A stretch of 64,000 nucleotides of DNA from Clostridioides difficile_A (GCA_945909635.1 OX246690.1:2232001-2296000); one strand, 5' to 3'. Shown: positions 7,589-17,751, numbered from the stretch's first letter. The notes: generated from the letters alone by a model not told the origin. Made by a program: numbers and translations.

Positions 7589-9880
7589 TTATTTTCCCCC
7601 CTGATTTAATTTTTTCATAGCCATATAAACTTTCTCAGAAGTTATAGGAAGTTCTCTTACACGAACTCCAGTAGCATTATATATTGCATTTGCTATTGCT
7701 GGTGCTGGTGTATGAATAACTATTTCCCCTAAAGATTTAGCTCCATATGGACCTGTTGGATCATAACTATCTACAAAGTCAACAAATATATTTCCTATAT
7801 CTTTTTTTGTTGGAACTTTGTATTGTAATAAATTAGAAGTCTGAAGCTTTCCATCAGAACCATGTCTAGGGTCTTCATACATTGCAAGCCCTATACCTTG
7901 AGTTACACCACCTTCAACTTGTATTCTAGCAAGTGCAGGATTCATAACTGTACCACAATCAGTAGAACAGGCATAATTTATTACTTTAAACTCACCTGTT
8001 GTTTTGTCTAACTCAATTTCAGCAAATCCTGCTAAGAATGGTTTCGCACTCTCTTGTATTCCATATGATTCAGATGAATATAAAACCTCTTGATTTCCAC
8101 CACCAACAGATTCTCTTCCTAACTCACTTAACAATACAAACTTATCTACATCCTCACTATAGCAAACTCTATCCTCATATAGTATTAAATCATCTATTGG
8201 TAAATCTAGTTTCTTCTGTGCTACTTTTAATATCTTTTGTTTTAAACTTTCAGCAGATTTTATTGTAGCATTTCCAGTTACATAAGTAGTACAAGAAGCA
8301 TATGCACCAGTATCATATGGACACATATCTGTATCTCCTGTATAAACAGAAATTCTATCAATAGATGTATTCAATGCTTTTGCAGCTATTTGAGCAAGTA
8401 TTGTGTCAGAACCAGTTCCTAAGTCTGAAGACCCAGAAAACAACTTATAAGTTCCATCTTCATCCATTCTCATATTTACTATTGCCATATCTATGTTAGC
8501 TATACCAGAACCATGAGTTCCCACAGACATTCCAACAGCTCTTACTTTATTGTTTCCAATCTCTCTGACAGGATATTTTTCATCCCATCCAATAAGTTTC
8601 TTTCCTCTAATTATACATTCATCAAGTGCACAACTTCTGATTGGAAAATTCATTATTCCGCCTTCAGTTTGCTTTTTTATAATATTTTTCAATTTTATTT
8701 CTGTTGGGTCCATATTAAGTTTATGTGCTAATTCATCGATTGCACAATCAAGTGCGAATGTACCTTGTGTTGCTCCGTATCCTCTTAATGCTCCCCCTGG
8801 AACTAAATTAGTATACACAGTTCTTCCATCAAATTTTATTGCAGGTACATTGTTATATGTTGGAAGTACATTATGCCCTGATTCAGAACAAACTGAAGGT
8901 CCATTATCTCCATAAGCACCTGTATTGTTCAAGGCTTTCATATCTATAGCTTTTATATTTCCTTCTTTATCTGACCCAATCTTTATATCAAAAAACATCT
9001 GATGTCTAGTATTAGTCATTGCAAAAGTTTCTTCCCTAGTATAAATAAGCTTTGCTGGTCTTTTCGTCATCCAAGTCACAAATGATGCATATATCTCTGT
9101 TACAGCTATATTTTTTCCACCAAAACCTCCACCTATTCTTGGTTTTATTACTCTCACTTTTGAAAGAGGTATCCCTAATGCTCTAGAAACCTGTCTTCTC
9201 ATATGATAAGCTGATTGATTTGCAGAAGTTACTACTAATCTACCATTCGTATCTATATACGTATAAGCTCTATGAGTTTCCATCATACAATGGGCTTGTG
9301 ATTGAGTCATATAAGAATGTTCTACTATTACATCACTTTCTTTAAACTCTTTTTCTACATCCCCTTTACCCATTTTTTCTCTTGATACAATGTTTTTTGT
9401 AGCATCTAATCCAAAATCAAATGGACAAAACAAATCATCTTCTTCATGGATTAAGGTTTTATTTCCTTCTGATTCTCTTGCATCCAATATAGGAGTCATT
9501 ACTTCATATTCTACTTTTATAAGTTTCATAGCTTTAATAGCAGACCTTTCATCTTCAGCAGCTATTATAGCAACCTCATCTCCTACATATCTAACTATAT
9601 CTTCAAGTATTAATTGGTCATGAGGTGAGGCTTCTGGATATGATTCACCAACCATTGAATATCTATAATTTGGCACATCTTTGTAAGTGAATATATCTAC
9701 TACACCTTTTACTTTTAATGCATTTTTTATATCGATGTTTTTTATCTTTGCAAAAGCATGTGGACTTCTAAGAAGTTTAATAGTCAAAACATCTTTATGA
9801 AAGATTAAATCTTCTGTATATATTGGTTTTCCAGTAATAATGGCTTCACTATCTATTTTTCTTACTTCTTTATTTACCAT
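7589..9880 (-). CDS. Molybdenum-binding catalytic subunit of purine hydroxylase (xanthine dehydrogenase family)
   Basis: A 763-residue large subunit that binds the molybdopterin cofactor and hydroxylates the substrate ring. Residues 1-130 form the hammerhead domain; GGGFGGK is at 250-256; RGYGATQG follows in the middle; the catalytic glutamate is E719 in GAKSLGE near the C-terminus. The start at 9880 is preferred over the TTG at 9895 because GGAGGTGA lies just upstream, and it overlaps the FAD gene by 11 bases. With the 2Fe-2S and FAD genes before it, it forms a complete trimeric hydroxylase. Related clostridial purine hydroxylases use a labile selenium; nothing in the sequence shows that here. 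Confidence 0.9.
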   Translation of the reverse strand: MVNKEVRKIDSEAIITGKPIYTEDLIFHKDVLTIKLLRSPHAFAKIKNIDIKNALKVKGVVDIFTYKDVPNYRYSMVGESYPEASPHDQLILEDIVRYVGDEVAIIAAEDERSAIKAMKLIKVEYEVMTPILDARESEGNKTLIHEEDDLFCPFDFGLDATKNIVSREKMGKGDVEKEFKESDVIVEHSYMTQSQAHCMMETHRAYTYIDTNGRLVVTSANQSAYHMRRQVSRALGIPLSKVRVIKPRIGGGFGGKNIAVTEIYASFVTWMTKRPAKLIYTREETFAMTNTRHQMFFDIKIGSDKEGNIKAIDMKALNNTGAYGDNGPSVCSESGHNVLPTYNNVPAIKFDGRTVYTNLVPGGALRGYGATQGTFALDCAIDELAHKLNMDPTEIKLKNIIKKQTEGGIMNFPIRSCALDECIIRGKKLIGWDEKYPVREIGNNKVRAVGMSVGTHGSGIANIDMAIVNMRMDEDGTYKLFSGSSDLGTGSDTILAQIAAKALNTSIDRISVYTGDTDMCPYDTGAYASCTTYVTGNATIKSAESLKQKILKVAQKKLDLPIDDLILYEDRVCYSEDVDKFVLLSELGRESVGGGNQEVLYSSESYGIQESAKPFLAGFAEIELDKTTGEFKVINYACSTDCGTVMNPALARIQVEGGVTQGIGLAMYEDPRHGSDGKLQTSNLLQYKVPTKKDIGNIFVDFVDSYDPTGPYGAKSLGEIVIHTPAPAIANAIYNATGVRVRELPITSEKVYMAMKKLNQGGK

Positions 9881-10664
9881 CACACTCACCTCCAATACTA
9901 TTATACATTCTTACTACTAAAGCTTTTGCCATGTCTTTTCTATACTCTTTACTTCCTCTTATATTGCTTCCAAATGAAAGTTCTTCACTTGATACTTCTC
10001 CAGCTTTTTCTATATCATTTTCTAAGCTTAATATTTCACTTGCTTTATAGGCAATTTTTGCTCTTCTTGGTCTAGCTCCTATTGCAATTTTATAAGTACT
10101 TCCTTCTTTTAACATTGCTCCATTTAATACTGCAAAATCACCTGTACATTTTCTTATAGAATCAAATACACCTATAGCATCTTTTTTAGGTAATATAATT
10201 TCTATTAATATATCTTTTTCAAGTTCACTTTCTAAAAAATCAGCTAAGTTCATAACCCCTTTTTTATATAACCTAACCTTTGCATCTACTACTAGTAATG
10301 AAGGTATTAAATCTGAAAATCCATACTTAGCAAATACGCTAGCTCCTACTCTAGCTCCACTTCTAAATTGAACTCCTACTATATTAGAAACAGCATTTGA
10401 AATTACTCCATTACAGTAATTTTTAATAACCTTATTTAATTCTAAAGTTCTTAAACTTGTATCTGCTCCAATTAATATGCTATCATCAGTTTCATTTATA
10501 TAATCCAAAGCCAAGTCTTTTAAATCTATTGCTAAACCAATATTTTTATTACCTAACTTTAAAAATCCGCAGCCTCCAAGTATTATGTTATTTTTTCTTG
10601 ATATTAGCAGTTCATAAGCTTCATCTAAACTTTTTGGAACTACATATTCCTTTATAGTTATCAT
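9870..10664 (-). CDS. FAD-binding subunit of purine hydroxylase (YgfM-like)
   Basis: A 264-residue flavoprotein subunit with the FAD-binding IILGGCGFLKLGNKNIG near residue 28 and IGADTSLRTLE near 66. The start at 10664 follows GGGGAGA; the longer form to 10694 lacks a site of its own and the paralogue at 504-1289 begins at the same point. It lies between the 2Fe-2S and Mo genes, the classic order for the XdhC-B-A type enzyme. It is a near-duplicate of the protein at 504-1289. Confidence 0.9.
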   Translation of the reverse strand: MITIKEYVVPKSLDEAYELLISRKNNIILGGCGFLKLGNKNIGLAIDLKDLALDYINETDDSILIGADTSLRTLELNKVIKNYCNGVISNAVSNIVGVQFRSGARVGASVFAKYGFSDLIPSLLVVDAKVRLYKKGVMNLADFLESELEKDILIEIILPKKDAIGVFDSIRKCTGDFAVLNGAMLKEGSTYKIAIGARPRRAKIAYKASEILSLENDIEKAGEVSSEELSFGSNIRGSKEYRKDMAKALVVRMYNSIGGECDGK

Positions 10665-10702
10665 ATTCTCTCCCCATATCAATTTAATTTTCACTTAAAA
10701 AC

Positions 10703-11149
10703 TTAAGTGTTCAAATATTTATGTATTGCTCTTAATTGACCTTTATATCCTGTGCATCTACAAAGGTTGCCATTTACATAATCTATAACTTCTTCTTCAG
10801 TTGGATTTTGAAGTTCTCTTTTCATAGCCAAAACCATCATTATAAATCCAGGAGCACAAAATCCACATTGGTCAGCTCCTTCATCTGCAAGAAAATCCCC
10901 AAAGTTCTTTGCTTCATCCAAAACACCTTCAAGCGTTGTTATATGTTGACCATCTACTCTTGCAGTAAGATAGTTGCAAGAAAGTACTGCCTTGTCATTC
11001 ACCATTACTGTACATAGTCCACATGAACCTGTATCGCATCCTTTTTTAACACTTACATACCCATTTTCTCTTAGTGTATCTGCTAAAAAATCATCTGGTC
11101 TTATACTTAATTCTTTTTCTTTATTATTTATGGTACATTTGATAATCAA
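10703..11149 (-). CDS. 2Fe-2S subunit of purine hydroxylase
   Basis: A 148-residue small subunit holding two [2Fe-2S] clusters. The plant-type ferredoxin cluster motif is GCDTGSCGLCTV plus a later cysteine, and the second cluster motif is CGFCAPG with CRCTGY. The start is taken as the TTG at 11149: it follows GAGGTGA, and the resulting N-terminus aligns residue for residue with the paralogue at 35231-35680. A longer ATG form to 11170 would place the ribosome binding site inside the gene. It passes electrons from the molybdenum centre to the FAD subunit encoded next. Confidence 0.88.
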   Translation of the reverse strand: MIIKCTINNKEKELSIRPDDFLADTLRENGYVSVKKGCDTGSCGLCTVMVNDKAVLSCNYLTARVDGQHITTLEGVLDEAKNFGDFLADEGADQCGFCAPGFIMMVLAMKRELQNPTEEEVIDYVNGNLCRCTGYKGQLRAIHKYLNT

Positions 11150-11222
11150 ATAAATCACCTCAAAACTCATATTTTTAAGCCAAAGTTTTTATTCTACTTC
11201 TTTATGAATAAAATCAAATTTA

Positions 11223-12629
11223 TTAATAAAGGCTATTCCATTTATGACCTTCCATTCTATTCTTTATAGTTCCTCTTACACAAAGTCTCTCAGCTGTATC
11301 TTGAGCATCTTTTAATGCTTTCTCTTCATTAGCTGTTAATATTTTTGAATCTTCCATTATTATATTTCCATCTACTATAACTCCCTCTATATTTTTCATA
11401 CTAGAAGAATATACTAATGTAGATACTGGATTATGCATAGGTATTGCTTTTGGTGAAAGCATTGGATTAAATATTAGTAAATCTGCTTTCTTACCTATTT
11501 CTAATGACCCTATCTCATCTTCCATTCCAATAGCTCTTGCCCCATCTATAGTTGCTAACTCAAGAACTTTTTCTGCTGACATTGCTAATGGATCACACTT
11601 ATTAACTTTATGTTGAAGTGCTGTTAATTTCATAAGTTCAAGCATATCTTGAGAGTTATTACTAGCAGCTCCATCTACTCCTAAACTAACTGTTATTCCT
11701 TTTTTAAGCATTTCTGGTACTGGTGCAACACCTGAAGATAAGTACATATTACTTGCTGTATTATGAGATACTTTCATGTCATATTTTTTAGTAAGTTCCA
11801 TATCTTTTTCAGTTAAATACACACAATGTACCATAAGTACATTTGGTCCAAGTATTCCTAATTTTTCTAAAACATCTATGTCATATTGCCCATGCAATTC
11901 TTTTGCAGCTTCTCTATCAAAAGGAGTTTCTGATATGTGTACTGTAAATAAAGCATCATCATATTCTTTTACTACTCTCCATAGCATCTCAAGCATTTCT
12001 TGAGAATTTGACCATATTGCTGCGGGAGCTACTCCTATTTTGATTCTTCCATTTTCTGTATTATGGTGTTTTTCAAATAATCTTCTTACATCTTTTTCAA
12101 CCGTTTCTACATCTTGCATTATTCCAGGATGAACTCCAAATTGAGCACCTGTATTCATACATCCTCTTCCAAGTATTCCTCTTATTCCTAATTCTTTATA
12201 AGCATCTATTATTCCATCGCAAAGACCTGGTTTACTGTGAGGATACATATAGTCAACCATAGTTGTTATACCACTTCTAAGTCCTTCAATACATCCAAGC
12301 ATTGCAGCATCATAAGTATCTTTTGGTTCTAAATAGTTAGCTGCTGGAAAAGTCATAGTTTCTAACCAGTCTTTAAGTACCATATCATCTCCCAATCCTT
12401 TTAATAAAGTCTGGAATAAGTGATTATGTGTATTTATAAAACCTGGGAATAGAACTTTACCCTTAGCATCTATTACCTTTTTAACATCTGTATATTTACT
12501 TTCTATTTCCTTAGAATTCCCAATATCAGCAATCTTGTTATCCTTTACTACTAACGCCCCATCAAAAATAACTTCTCTCTCTTTATTTACAGTTACTATT
12601 ATGGCATTCTTAATAAGTATATCCATCAT
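11223..12629 (-). CDS. Amidohydrolase of the ATZ/TRZ family (purine deaminase-like)
   Basis: A 468-residue TIM-barrel metal hydrolase. Metal-binding residues appear in NTHNHLFQTLLKGLGDD near residue 66, FTVHISETPFD near 235, VHCVYLTEKD near 268, and SLGVDGAASNN near 320. The family includes guanine deaminase, 8-oxoguanine deaminase and S-adenosylhomocysteine deaminase. A role in deaminating a purine before or after hydroxylation is inferred from the operon. The start at 12629 is set by GGGGGG eight bases upstream and by alignment with the paralogue at 20503-21897. It sits between the hydantoinase and the hydroxylase genes. Confidence 0.85.
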   Translation of the reverse strand: MMDILIKNAIIVTVNKEREVIFDGALVVKDNKIADIGNSKEIESKYTDVKKVIDAKGKVLFPGFINTHNHLFQTLLKGLGDDMVLKDWLETMTFPAANYLEPKDTYDAAMLGCIEGLRSGITTMVDYMYPHSKPGLCDGIIDAYKELGIRGILGRGCMNTGAQFGVHPGIMQDVETVEKDVRRLFEKHHNTENGRIKIGVAPAAIWSNSQEMLEMLWRVVKEYDDALFTVHISETPFDREAAKELHGQYDIDVLEKLGILGPNVLMVHCVYLTEKDMELTKKYDMKVSHNTASNMYLSSGVAPVPEMLKKGITVSLGVDGAASNNSQDMLELMKLTALQHKVNKCDPLAMSAEKVLELATIDGARAIGMEDEIGSLEIGKKADLLIFNPMLSPKAIPMHNPVSTLVYSSSMKNIEGVIVDGNIIMEDSKILTANEEKALKDAQDTAERLCVRGTIKNRMEGHKWNSLY

Positions 12630-12646
12630 TCTTATTTCCCCCCGCA

Positions 12647-14017
12647 TTATTTAGTAATTTTTCTTTTAATGTATTGACCCATTGCTTGTTCTTTAATATT
12701 ACAACTTTGTACTACATGGTTTCCTCTCAAAAACACATCTTCTACTTTACATTTGATATTAAACCCCTCATATGGAGTATAATCTACATTTTGTTTTTGA
12801 GTTTGATAGCTAATTGTTTCTTCTTTATCAGTATTCAAAATAACTATATCTGCATCACTTCCTACAGCTATTTCGCCTTTTTTAGGATACATCCCAAATA
12901 TTTTTGCAGCATTTGTTGAAGTGACTTCTACAAATTTATTTGCACTTATCTTATTTTCTAAAACTCCATATGTATATAAAAGAGATAACCTATGTTCAAC
13001 ACCAGGTGCCCCATTTGGTATCTTACTAAAATCATTAATTCCCAAATCTTTTTGACCCTTAAAATTAAACGAACAATGGTCTGTACCAACTGTTTGTATG
13101 TCTCCATTAGCTAAACCTTCCCAAAGGTAACTTATATCTTCTTTTTTTCTTAAAGGAGGAGACATTACATATTTAGCACCCTCAAATTCAGCCTTATCAT
13201 ATAAATCATCTTCTAATAGTAGATACTGTGGACATGTTTCTACTATCATATCTATATTTTTTTCTCTAGCAAATTTCACAGTCTCAAGTGACTCTTTACA
13301 ACTTAAATGAACTACATAGGATTTTGAGTTTGATAATTTAGTTATATCAGCAAGTCTTGAAACAGATTCTTTTTCAACTATATTAGGTCTGGTAAGCGGA
13401 TGATATTTGGGTTCTAAATTACCATTTTGTATGTTTTCTTCTATCAATACATCTAGTAAATCACCATTTTCACAATGAAATTCAACTATACAACCTAAGT
13501 CTTTAGCTTTCTTTAAAACTTTGTATATAGTTCCATCATCTACTTTCATGCCATCATATGCCATATACATCTTAAAAGATACTATTCCATCTGAAATAAG
13601 CTTTTCCATATGAGCAAATGTATCTTTATCCAGACATGTAATTGTCATATGAAATCCATAATCACAATAACAATTTCCACTTGCTTTTTTATGATATGTT
13701 TCTACCCCTTGCAGCAGATTTTCACCTTCACTAGCTTCTGCAAAATCTAGTATAGTGGTAGTTCCTCCAGCTATAGCTGCTCTTGTTCCTGTTTCAAAAT
13801 TGTCAGCAGTAATAATAGAACCTGCATTCATATCAAAATGAGTATGTGTATCTATCCCTCCAGGAATTACAATTCTCCCTGTAGCATCAATAACCTTATC
13901 ATCATTTATTTCTAGATTATTTCCTATTTCAACTATTTTCTCATCTTCTATCCTTAAATCACTTATATAAGTTTTATCAGAGGTAATTATAGTTCCACCT
14001 CTTAGTATTGTTCCCAT
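12647..14017 (-). CDS. hyuA: Dihydropyrimidinase/D-hydantoinase family hydrolase
   Basis: A 456-residue cyclic amidohydrolase that opens hydantoin or dihydropyrimidine-like rings. Metal ligands are seen in GGIDTHTHFDMN (near residue 55), the carbamylated lysine lies in SFKMYMAYDG (near 147), and further ligands are in VEFHCENGD, VVHLSCKES and TVGTDHCSF. It corresponds to HyuA/YgeZ, which follows ygeX and ygeY in the E. coli purine-linked cluster; the same order is kept here. The start has AGGAGGT upstream. The likely role is hydrolysis of a hydantoin-type intermediate from purine breakdown. Confidence 0.88.
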   Translation of the reverse strand: MGTILRGGTIITSDKTYISDLRIEDEKIVEIGNNLEINDDKVIDATGRIVIPGGIDTHTHFDMNAGSIITADNFETGTRAAIAGGTTTILDFAEASEGENLLQGVETYHKKASGNCYCDYGFHMTITCLDKDTFAHMEKLISDGIVSFKMYMAYDGMKVDDGTIYKVLKKAKDLGCIVEFHCENGDLLDVLIEENIQNGNLEPKYHPLTRPNIVEKESVSRLADITKLSNSKSYVVHLSCKESLETVKFAREKNIDMIVETCPQYLLLEDDLYDKAEFEGAKYVMSPPLRKKEDISYLWEGLANGDIQTVGTDHCSFNFKGQKDLGINDFSKIPNGAPGVEHRLSLLYTYGVLENKISANKFVEVTSTNAAKIFGMYPKKGEIAVGSDADIVILNTDKEETISYQTQKQNVDYTPYEGFNIKCKVEDVFLRGNHVVQSCNIKEQAMGQYIKRKITK

Positions 14018-14068
14018 ATATACCTCCTAACTTTTAAGCTTTAAAGTATTATCTAAAGGTGCTATATT

Positions 14069-14085
14069 AAGCACCTCTAGACTAT
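14069..14085 (-). other. Hairpin between ygeY and the hydantoinase gene
   Basis: GGTGC and GCACC form a short stem around an AT loop, extended by one or two pairs, directly between two operon genes. On the minus strand it is followed only by TTTAGAT, so it could act as a weak attenuator or an mRNA-processing/stability element. Coordinates are approximate. Confidence 0.35.
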
Positions 14086-14113
14086 ATTTAAATAATTTAT
14101 TGTGAACTAAATA

Positions 14114-15301
14114 TTATTTTCCATATACAGATTTTAATATTCCATAGTAGCCTTCTGTTCCTATAAATAATTGTTCTTGCTCAATATATTCATCTATTGT
14201 ATGAGCAAGATTTTCTTTAGAAGGACCAAATCCTATTGTCTTTATTCCAGCTTCACCTGCATAGTGGCTTCCATTTGTACAGAATGAGTATTGAGTTATT
14301 TCTGAATCTATTCCAGCTTCTTTTAATCCTTTATATGCTGCTTGAACAAATTCATCCTCTTCATCATATAACCAACCTGGGAAGAATCTTTCACTTTCTA
14401 TAGTATTTCCTGTGTAACAATCAGCTTTTTCAACTGCATAAGAAACTTTTGCATTTAACTCTGGGTCTTCTTTCATCATTTCATCTAATAATGCTTGTAT
14501 TGGAGCTAATACTCCTTCTCTTGTTTCACCAACCAATAATCTTCTGTCAAAAGTTGCTTTACAGTAATCTGGCACTACTGAAGCTCCTGGATATGGAGAA
14601 GATTTTATATCTGTTAAAACTAGTATTCCATCACCTAAAACTGGATGAGTTGGAGGTACTAATTGTTGTATCTTTTGGATTACATTAGCCATTTTATAAA
14701 CTGCATTTACACCTTTTTCTGGATTAGCAGAGTGAGCTGGTTTACCAAAAGTTTCTACTACTATTTCTCCTCTACCTCTTTGACCAATCTTTAAGTTTAA
14801 TTCTGAAGATTCACCTATTACAACATAATCAGGCTCAACAGCTTTACTTATTTCTCTAGCTGAAACTCCTTCAAATATTTCTTCGTGAACAACTCCTGCT
14901 ACGTATAATTCACCTTCAAAATCTTTGTTAGTATCTTTTGCAAAGTATGCAACTGCTGACATCATTGCTGTATATTGACCTTTCATGTCAGAAGTTCCTC
15001 TACCATATATTTTCCCGTCTACTATTTTTCCTTCAAAAGGAGGAACGCTCCATTTGCTTTCATCTGGAACTGGAACTGTGTCTATATGACCATCAAATAA
15101 TATTTTCTTACCTGGTTTGTTTCCTTTTATGCATCCTACTATATTTCCATATCTATCTCTTGACCAACTGTCAAAACCTAATTTTGCAAAAGATTCTTCT
15201 ATTGCTTTTACAACGCCTTCTTCATTTCCAGAAGAACTAGGATTTTGAATTAATTTTTGACATATTTCAGTTACTTCTTGTTTTCTTTGTTCATTTAACA
15301 T
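14114..15301 (-). CDS. ygeY: YgeY family M20 peptidase-like hydrolase
   Basis: A 395-residue zinc-dependent amidohydrolase of the M20 family. The zinc and catalytic residues appear in FDGHIDTVPVPDESKW (near residue 70), GRGTSDMKGQ (near 99) and HEEIFEG (near 135). Members linked to ygeX are known as YgeY-type, selenium metabolism-associated hydrolases. Placed directly after ygeX and before the hydantoinase, it probably cleaves an N-carbamoyl or amide intermediate to release diaminopropionate. That assignment follows from context, not from the sequence alone. Confidence 0.85.
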   Translation of the reverse strand: MLNEQRKQEVTEICQKLIQNPSSSGNEEGVVKAIEESFAKLGFDSWSRDRYGNIVGCIKGNKPGKKILFDGHIDTVPVPDESKWSVPPFEGKIVDGKIYGRGTSDMKGQYTAMMSAVAYFAKDTNKDFEGELYVAGVVHEEIFEGVSAREISKAVEPDYVVIGESSELNLKIGQRGRGEIVVETFGKPAHSANPEKGVNAVYKMANVIQKIQQLVPPTHPVLGDGILVLTDIKSSPYPGASVVPDYCKATFDRRLLVGETREGVLAPIQALLDEMMKEDPELNAKVSYAVEKADCYTGNTIESERFFPGWLYDEEDEFVQAAYKGLKEAGIDSEITQYSFCTNGSHYAGEAGIKTIGFGPSKENLAHTIDEYIEQEQLFIGTEGYYGILKSVYGK

Positions 15302-15424
15302 TTCATTATCCCCCTAGATTTTTTATAATGTATGTATTATATGTTATATACTTTCTAAATTTTAGAATTTATATATTTTCTAAATATGTAAATTGCTACT
15401 TAATAATGATATTTTAATCATTAT

Positions 15425-16639
15425 TTATATACTTGGATATTCTCCATCCCAAACTATACTTCTGTATTTATCAGGGTCAGTGTCTCCTTCTGTACTTATT
15501 AAAAGTATTCTTGAATTTTCATCTAATTTTAAATCTTTTCTTAAGTCTGCTAAATCTTCTCTTTCCATAGCTGCTATTAAAAGACCAGTTGTAACTGCTC
15601 CAGATTCTCCAGAGATTACCTTTGCATCCCCATTTAAAGGATTACCTAATGTTCTCATACCTTTAGCAGAAACCCAGTCTGGTGCTGAAACAAATGCTGC
15701 AGCATGATTTTTTAATACTTCAAATCCTATAGTATTTGGTTCTCCACAAGCAAGACCAGCCATTATAGTTGGCATATCTCCTCCAACAAATCTTGGTTTT
15801 CCATCTCCTGCTTCTGCTGATTTATAGTAACAATCAGCTTCATCAGCTTCTACTACTACTGTTATTGGGCATTCATCGTATATTGAAGCAACATATCCTT
15901 GAACTGCTCCAGCAAGTGAACCAACCCCTGCTTGCACAAATACATGTGTTGGTCTATCTACTCCATATTCTTTTAATTGCTCTATCGCTTCTTGAGCCAT
16001 AGTTCCATATCCTTGCATTATCCATGCTGGAATTTCTTCATATCCATCCCATGCTGTATCTTGAACCATTACTCCATGATCATCAGCTTCTGCATAATCA
16101 TTAGCTAATCTTACTGCATCATCATAGTTTAAGTCTGTTATACTAGCATCTGCTCCTTCTCCTTTAATTTTATTTAATCTAAACTCAGAAGAACCTTTTG
16201 GCATTAATACAACAGATTTTTGACCTAATTTATTAGCAGTCCAAGCAACTCCTCTACCATGATTTCCATCTGTAGCTGTAAAGAAAGTTATTTCTCCTAA
16301 TTTTTCTTTTATTTCATCTGAAGTTAATTTGTCATATCCTAATTCAGATATATCTGTATCTAATCTTTGAGCTAAATATTTACCCATAGAGTAAGAACCA
16401 CCTAAAACTTTAAATGCGTTTAATCCAAATCTATAAGATTCATCTTTAACATATACTCCTGCAACTCCTAATTTTTTTGCTAAACCTTCTAGGTTTGCTA
16501 ATGGAGTTTCTTTATATTGAGGAAAGCTTTTATGAAAATTTCTAACCTTAGTTATTTCTTCTTCATTTAAGAATTTAATACAATTTTCCTTGTCACCTTT
16601 TGGCAAATTATTTACTTTCCATTTAATCTCTTTTAACAT
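15425..16639 (-). CDS. ygeX: Diaminopropionate ammonia-lyase
   Basis: A 404-residue PLP enzyme that converts 2,3-diaminopropionate to pyruvate and two ammonia. The PLP lysine lies in RFGLNAFKVLGGSYSMG near residue 78, and TATDGNHGRGVAW near 120 binds the substrate carboxylate. The C-terminal ESGAVTTG segment is typical of the fold-type II group. Length matches E. coli YgeX. It is the first gene of the long operon, with a GGAGGT ribosome binding site and a sigma-54 promoter about 40 bases before the start. It supplies the energy-yielding end of the pathway. Confidence 0.93.
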   Translation of the reverse strand: MLKEIKWKVNNLPKGDKENCIKFLNEEEITKVRNFHKSFPQYKETPLANLEGLAKKLGVAGVYVKDESYRFGLNAFKVLGGSYSMGKYLAQRLDTDISELGYDKLTSDEIKEKLGEITFFTATDGNHGRGVAWTANKLGQKSVVLMPKGSSEFRLNKIKGEGADASITDLNYDDAVRLANDYAEADDHGVMVQDTAWDGYEEIPAWIMQGYGTMAQEAIEQLKEYGVDRPTHVFVQAGVGSLAGAVQGYVASIYDECPITVVVEADEADCYYKSAEAGDGKPRFVGGDMPTIMAGLACGEPNTIGFEVLKNHAAAFVSAPDWVSAKGMRTLGNPLNGDAKVISGESGAVTTGLLIAAMEREDLADLRKDLKLDENSRILLISTEGDTDPDKYRSIVWDGEYPSI

Positions 16640-16685
16640 CTAAAATACCTCCAAATTATTGTTAAATTTTTATACTTTAATATAT

Positions 16686-16704
16686 AAGCAATTAACATGC
16701 CAAT
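16686..16704 (-). promoter_or_regulatory. Sigma-54 promoter of the ygeX operon
   Basis: The minus strand reads TTGGCATGTTAATTGCTTA. GG (16700-16701) and GC (16688-16689) are 10 bases apart. It matches the three other sites in this locus and gives a leader of about 35-40 bases before ygeX. Confidence 0.8.
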
Positions 16705-16938
16705 ACTAAATATATGTTGGATATTTTTCTATGACTGCTTAATATAGAAATTGCAATGCTTTTATTGTTTTTTCTTATCTACCTTTAATTCATACAATGT
16801 GTGTAGAATTTAATAAATGAAAAACCTTTTCTATCTTCTCACTTTTTAATTCTCATTTTTAAAATTTAAAAATAAATCTTAAAATCCTCTGTTTGTATAT
16901 TTTTTAATACCTAGCTTATAAAATCTAAATTAAAACAT

Positions 16939-16973
16939 AAATAGTGATGTAATAATCTATTACATCACTATTT
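16939..16973 (-). terminator. Terminator of the second purine unit
   Basis: A perfect 16-bp stem (16939-16954 with 16958-16973) with a three-base loop lies 25 bases past the stop at 16998. The uridine tract is short, so it may also act as an mRNA 3' end stabiliser. Confidence 0.75.
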
Positions 16974-16997
16974 ACATATTCATAATCTAATAAGTTT

Positions 16998-17669
16998 TTA
17001 ATGGTCTCTAAGAGGTGATTTTTCATCTTTCTTAACATCTAATTCCTCTTTTACAACATTCCATTTTTCAAGACCAAACTTAGAAACCATAACAGCTTCT
17101 GCTGCTCCTTTTCCAAGTCTTTTTATAGTATCCATACCTGTTTCGTCTTCTTGTGCACCTTTTGCTTTTCCATCTTTACTCCATATTGTCCCACCTATAT
17201 AACAACCACCTAAACCTCCAGATACTAACATTTCATGCATTAGGAAGAAATTTATTATAGGAAGTTTTGTAAGCTCTTGACCACCATATCTAGTTCCACC
17301 AGTAGTTATAGCTGCTCCAACTTTATTTTGAAGCTTTCCTGGATGAACTAAATACATAGGACGAAGTCTGTTAAATACTGCTGTAAGTTGAGCAGTTATA
17401 TTCATATCATATACTGGAGAACCAACTATAATTCCATCTGCTTCTAATATTTTTTGCTCTAATTCTTGTATATCATCTTTTATGATACACATAGTCTCTT
17501 TTCTTATACATGCATCACAATGTACACAAGGACTTATTTTTTTCCCTCTAACTGACCAATACTCAGTTTCTATACCAGGTATAGTTTCAGCTTCTTTCAA
17601 AGCTTCTAATACTGCATATTCTGTTGCTCCTTTACGTGGACTTCCACAGATACCTAATATCTTTGCCAT
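16998..17669 (-). CDS. Iron-sulfur flavoprotein (flavodoxin-like fold)
   Basis: A 223-residue protein with an FMN-binding flavodoxin-like fold: GICGSPRKGATEYAVL at residues 6-21 binds the FMN phosphate and VGSPVYDMN near 96 the ring. Between them, near residues 51-64, is a compact cysteine motif CxxCxxCx6C that in iron-sulfur flavoproteins (Isf) ligates a 4Fe-4S cluster. It is the last gene after a hydroxylase that lacks an FAD subunit, so it may be that enzyme's electron acceptor. That link is inference from position. It is followed by a strong hairpin terminator. Confidence 0.82.
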   Translation of the reverse strand: MAKILGICGSPRKGATEYAVLEALKEAETIPGIETEYWSVRGKKISPCVHCDACIRKETMCIIKDDIQELEQKILEADGIIVGSPVYDMNITAQLTAVFNRLRPMYLVHPGKLQNKVGAAITTGGTRYGGQELTKLPIINFFLMHEMLVSGGLGGCYIGGTIWSKDGKAKGAQEDETGMDTIKRLGKGAAEAVMVSKFGLEKWNVVKEELDVKKDEKSPLRDH

Positions 17670-17751
17670 AACAATATCTCCTCATCAAATAAATCTATTT
17701 TTATTATCCATTTACAAATATAATAAATTGTCATTTCTACCTTAACTTCTG

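Noticed and set aside
8550..8915. A 121-codon plus-strand frame
   Set aside because: It is a shadow of the molybdenum subunit gene, which has clear family motifs over the same bases.
7589..9880. Selenocysteine-coding UGA in the hydroxylase genes
   Set aside because: The frames are uninterrupted; selenium in this enzyme family is a labile cofactor and leaves no trace in the reading frame.
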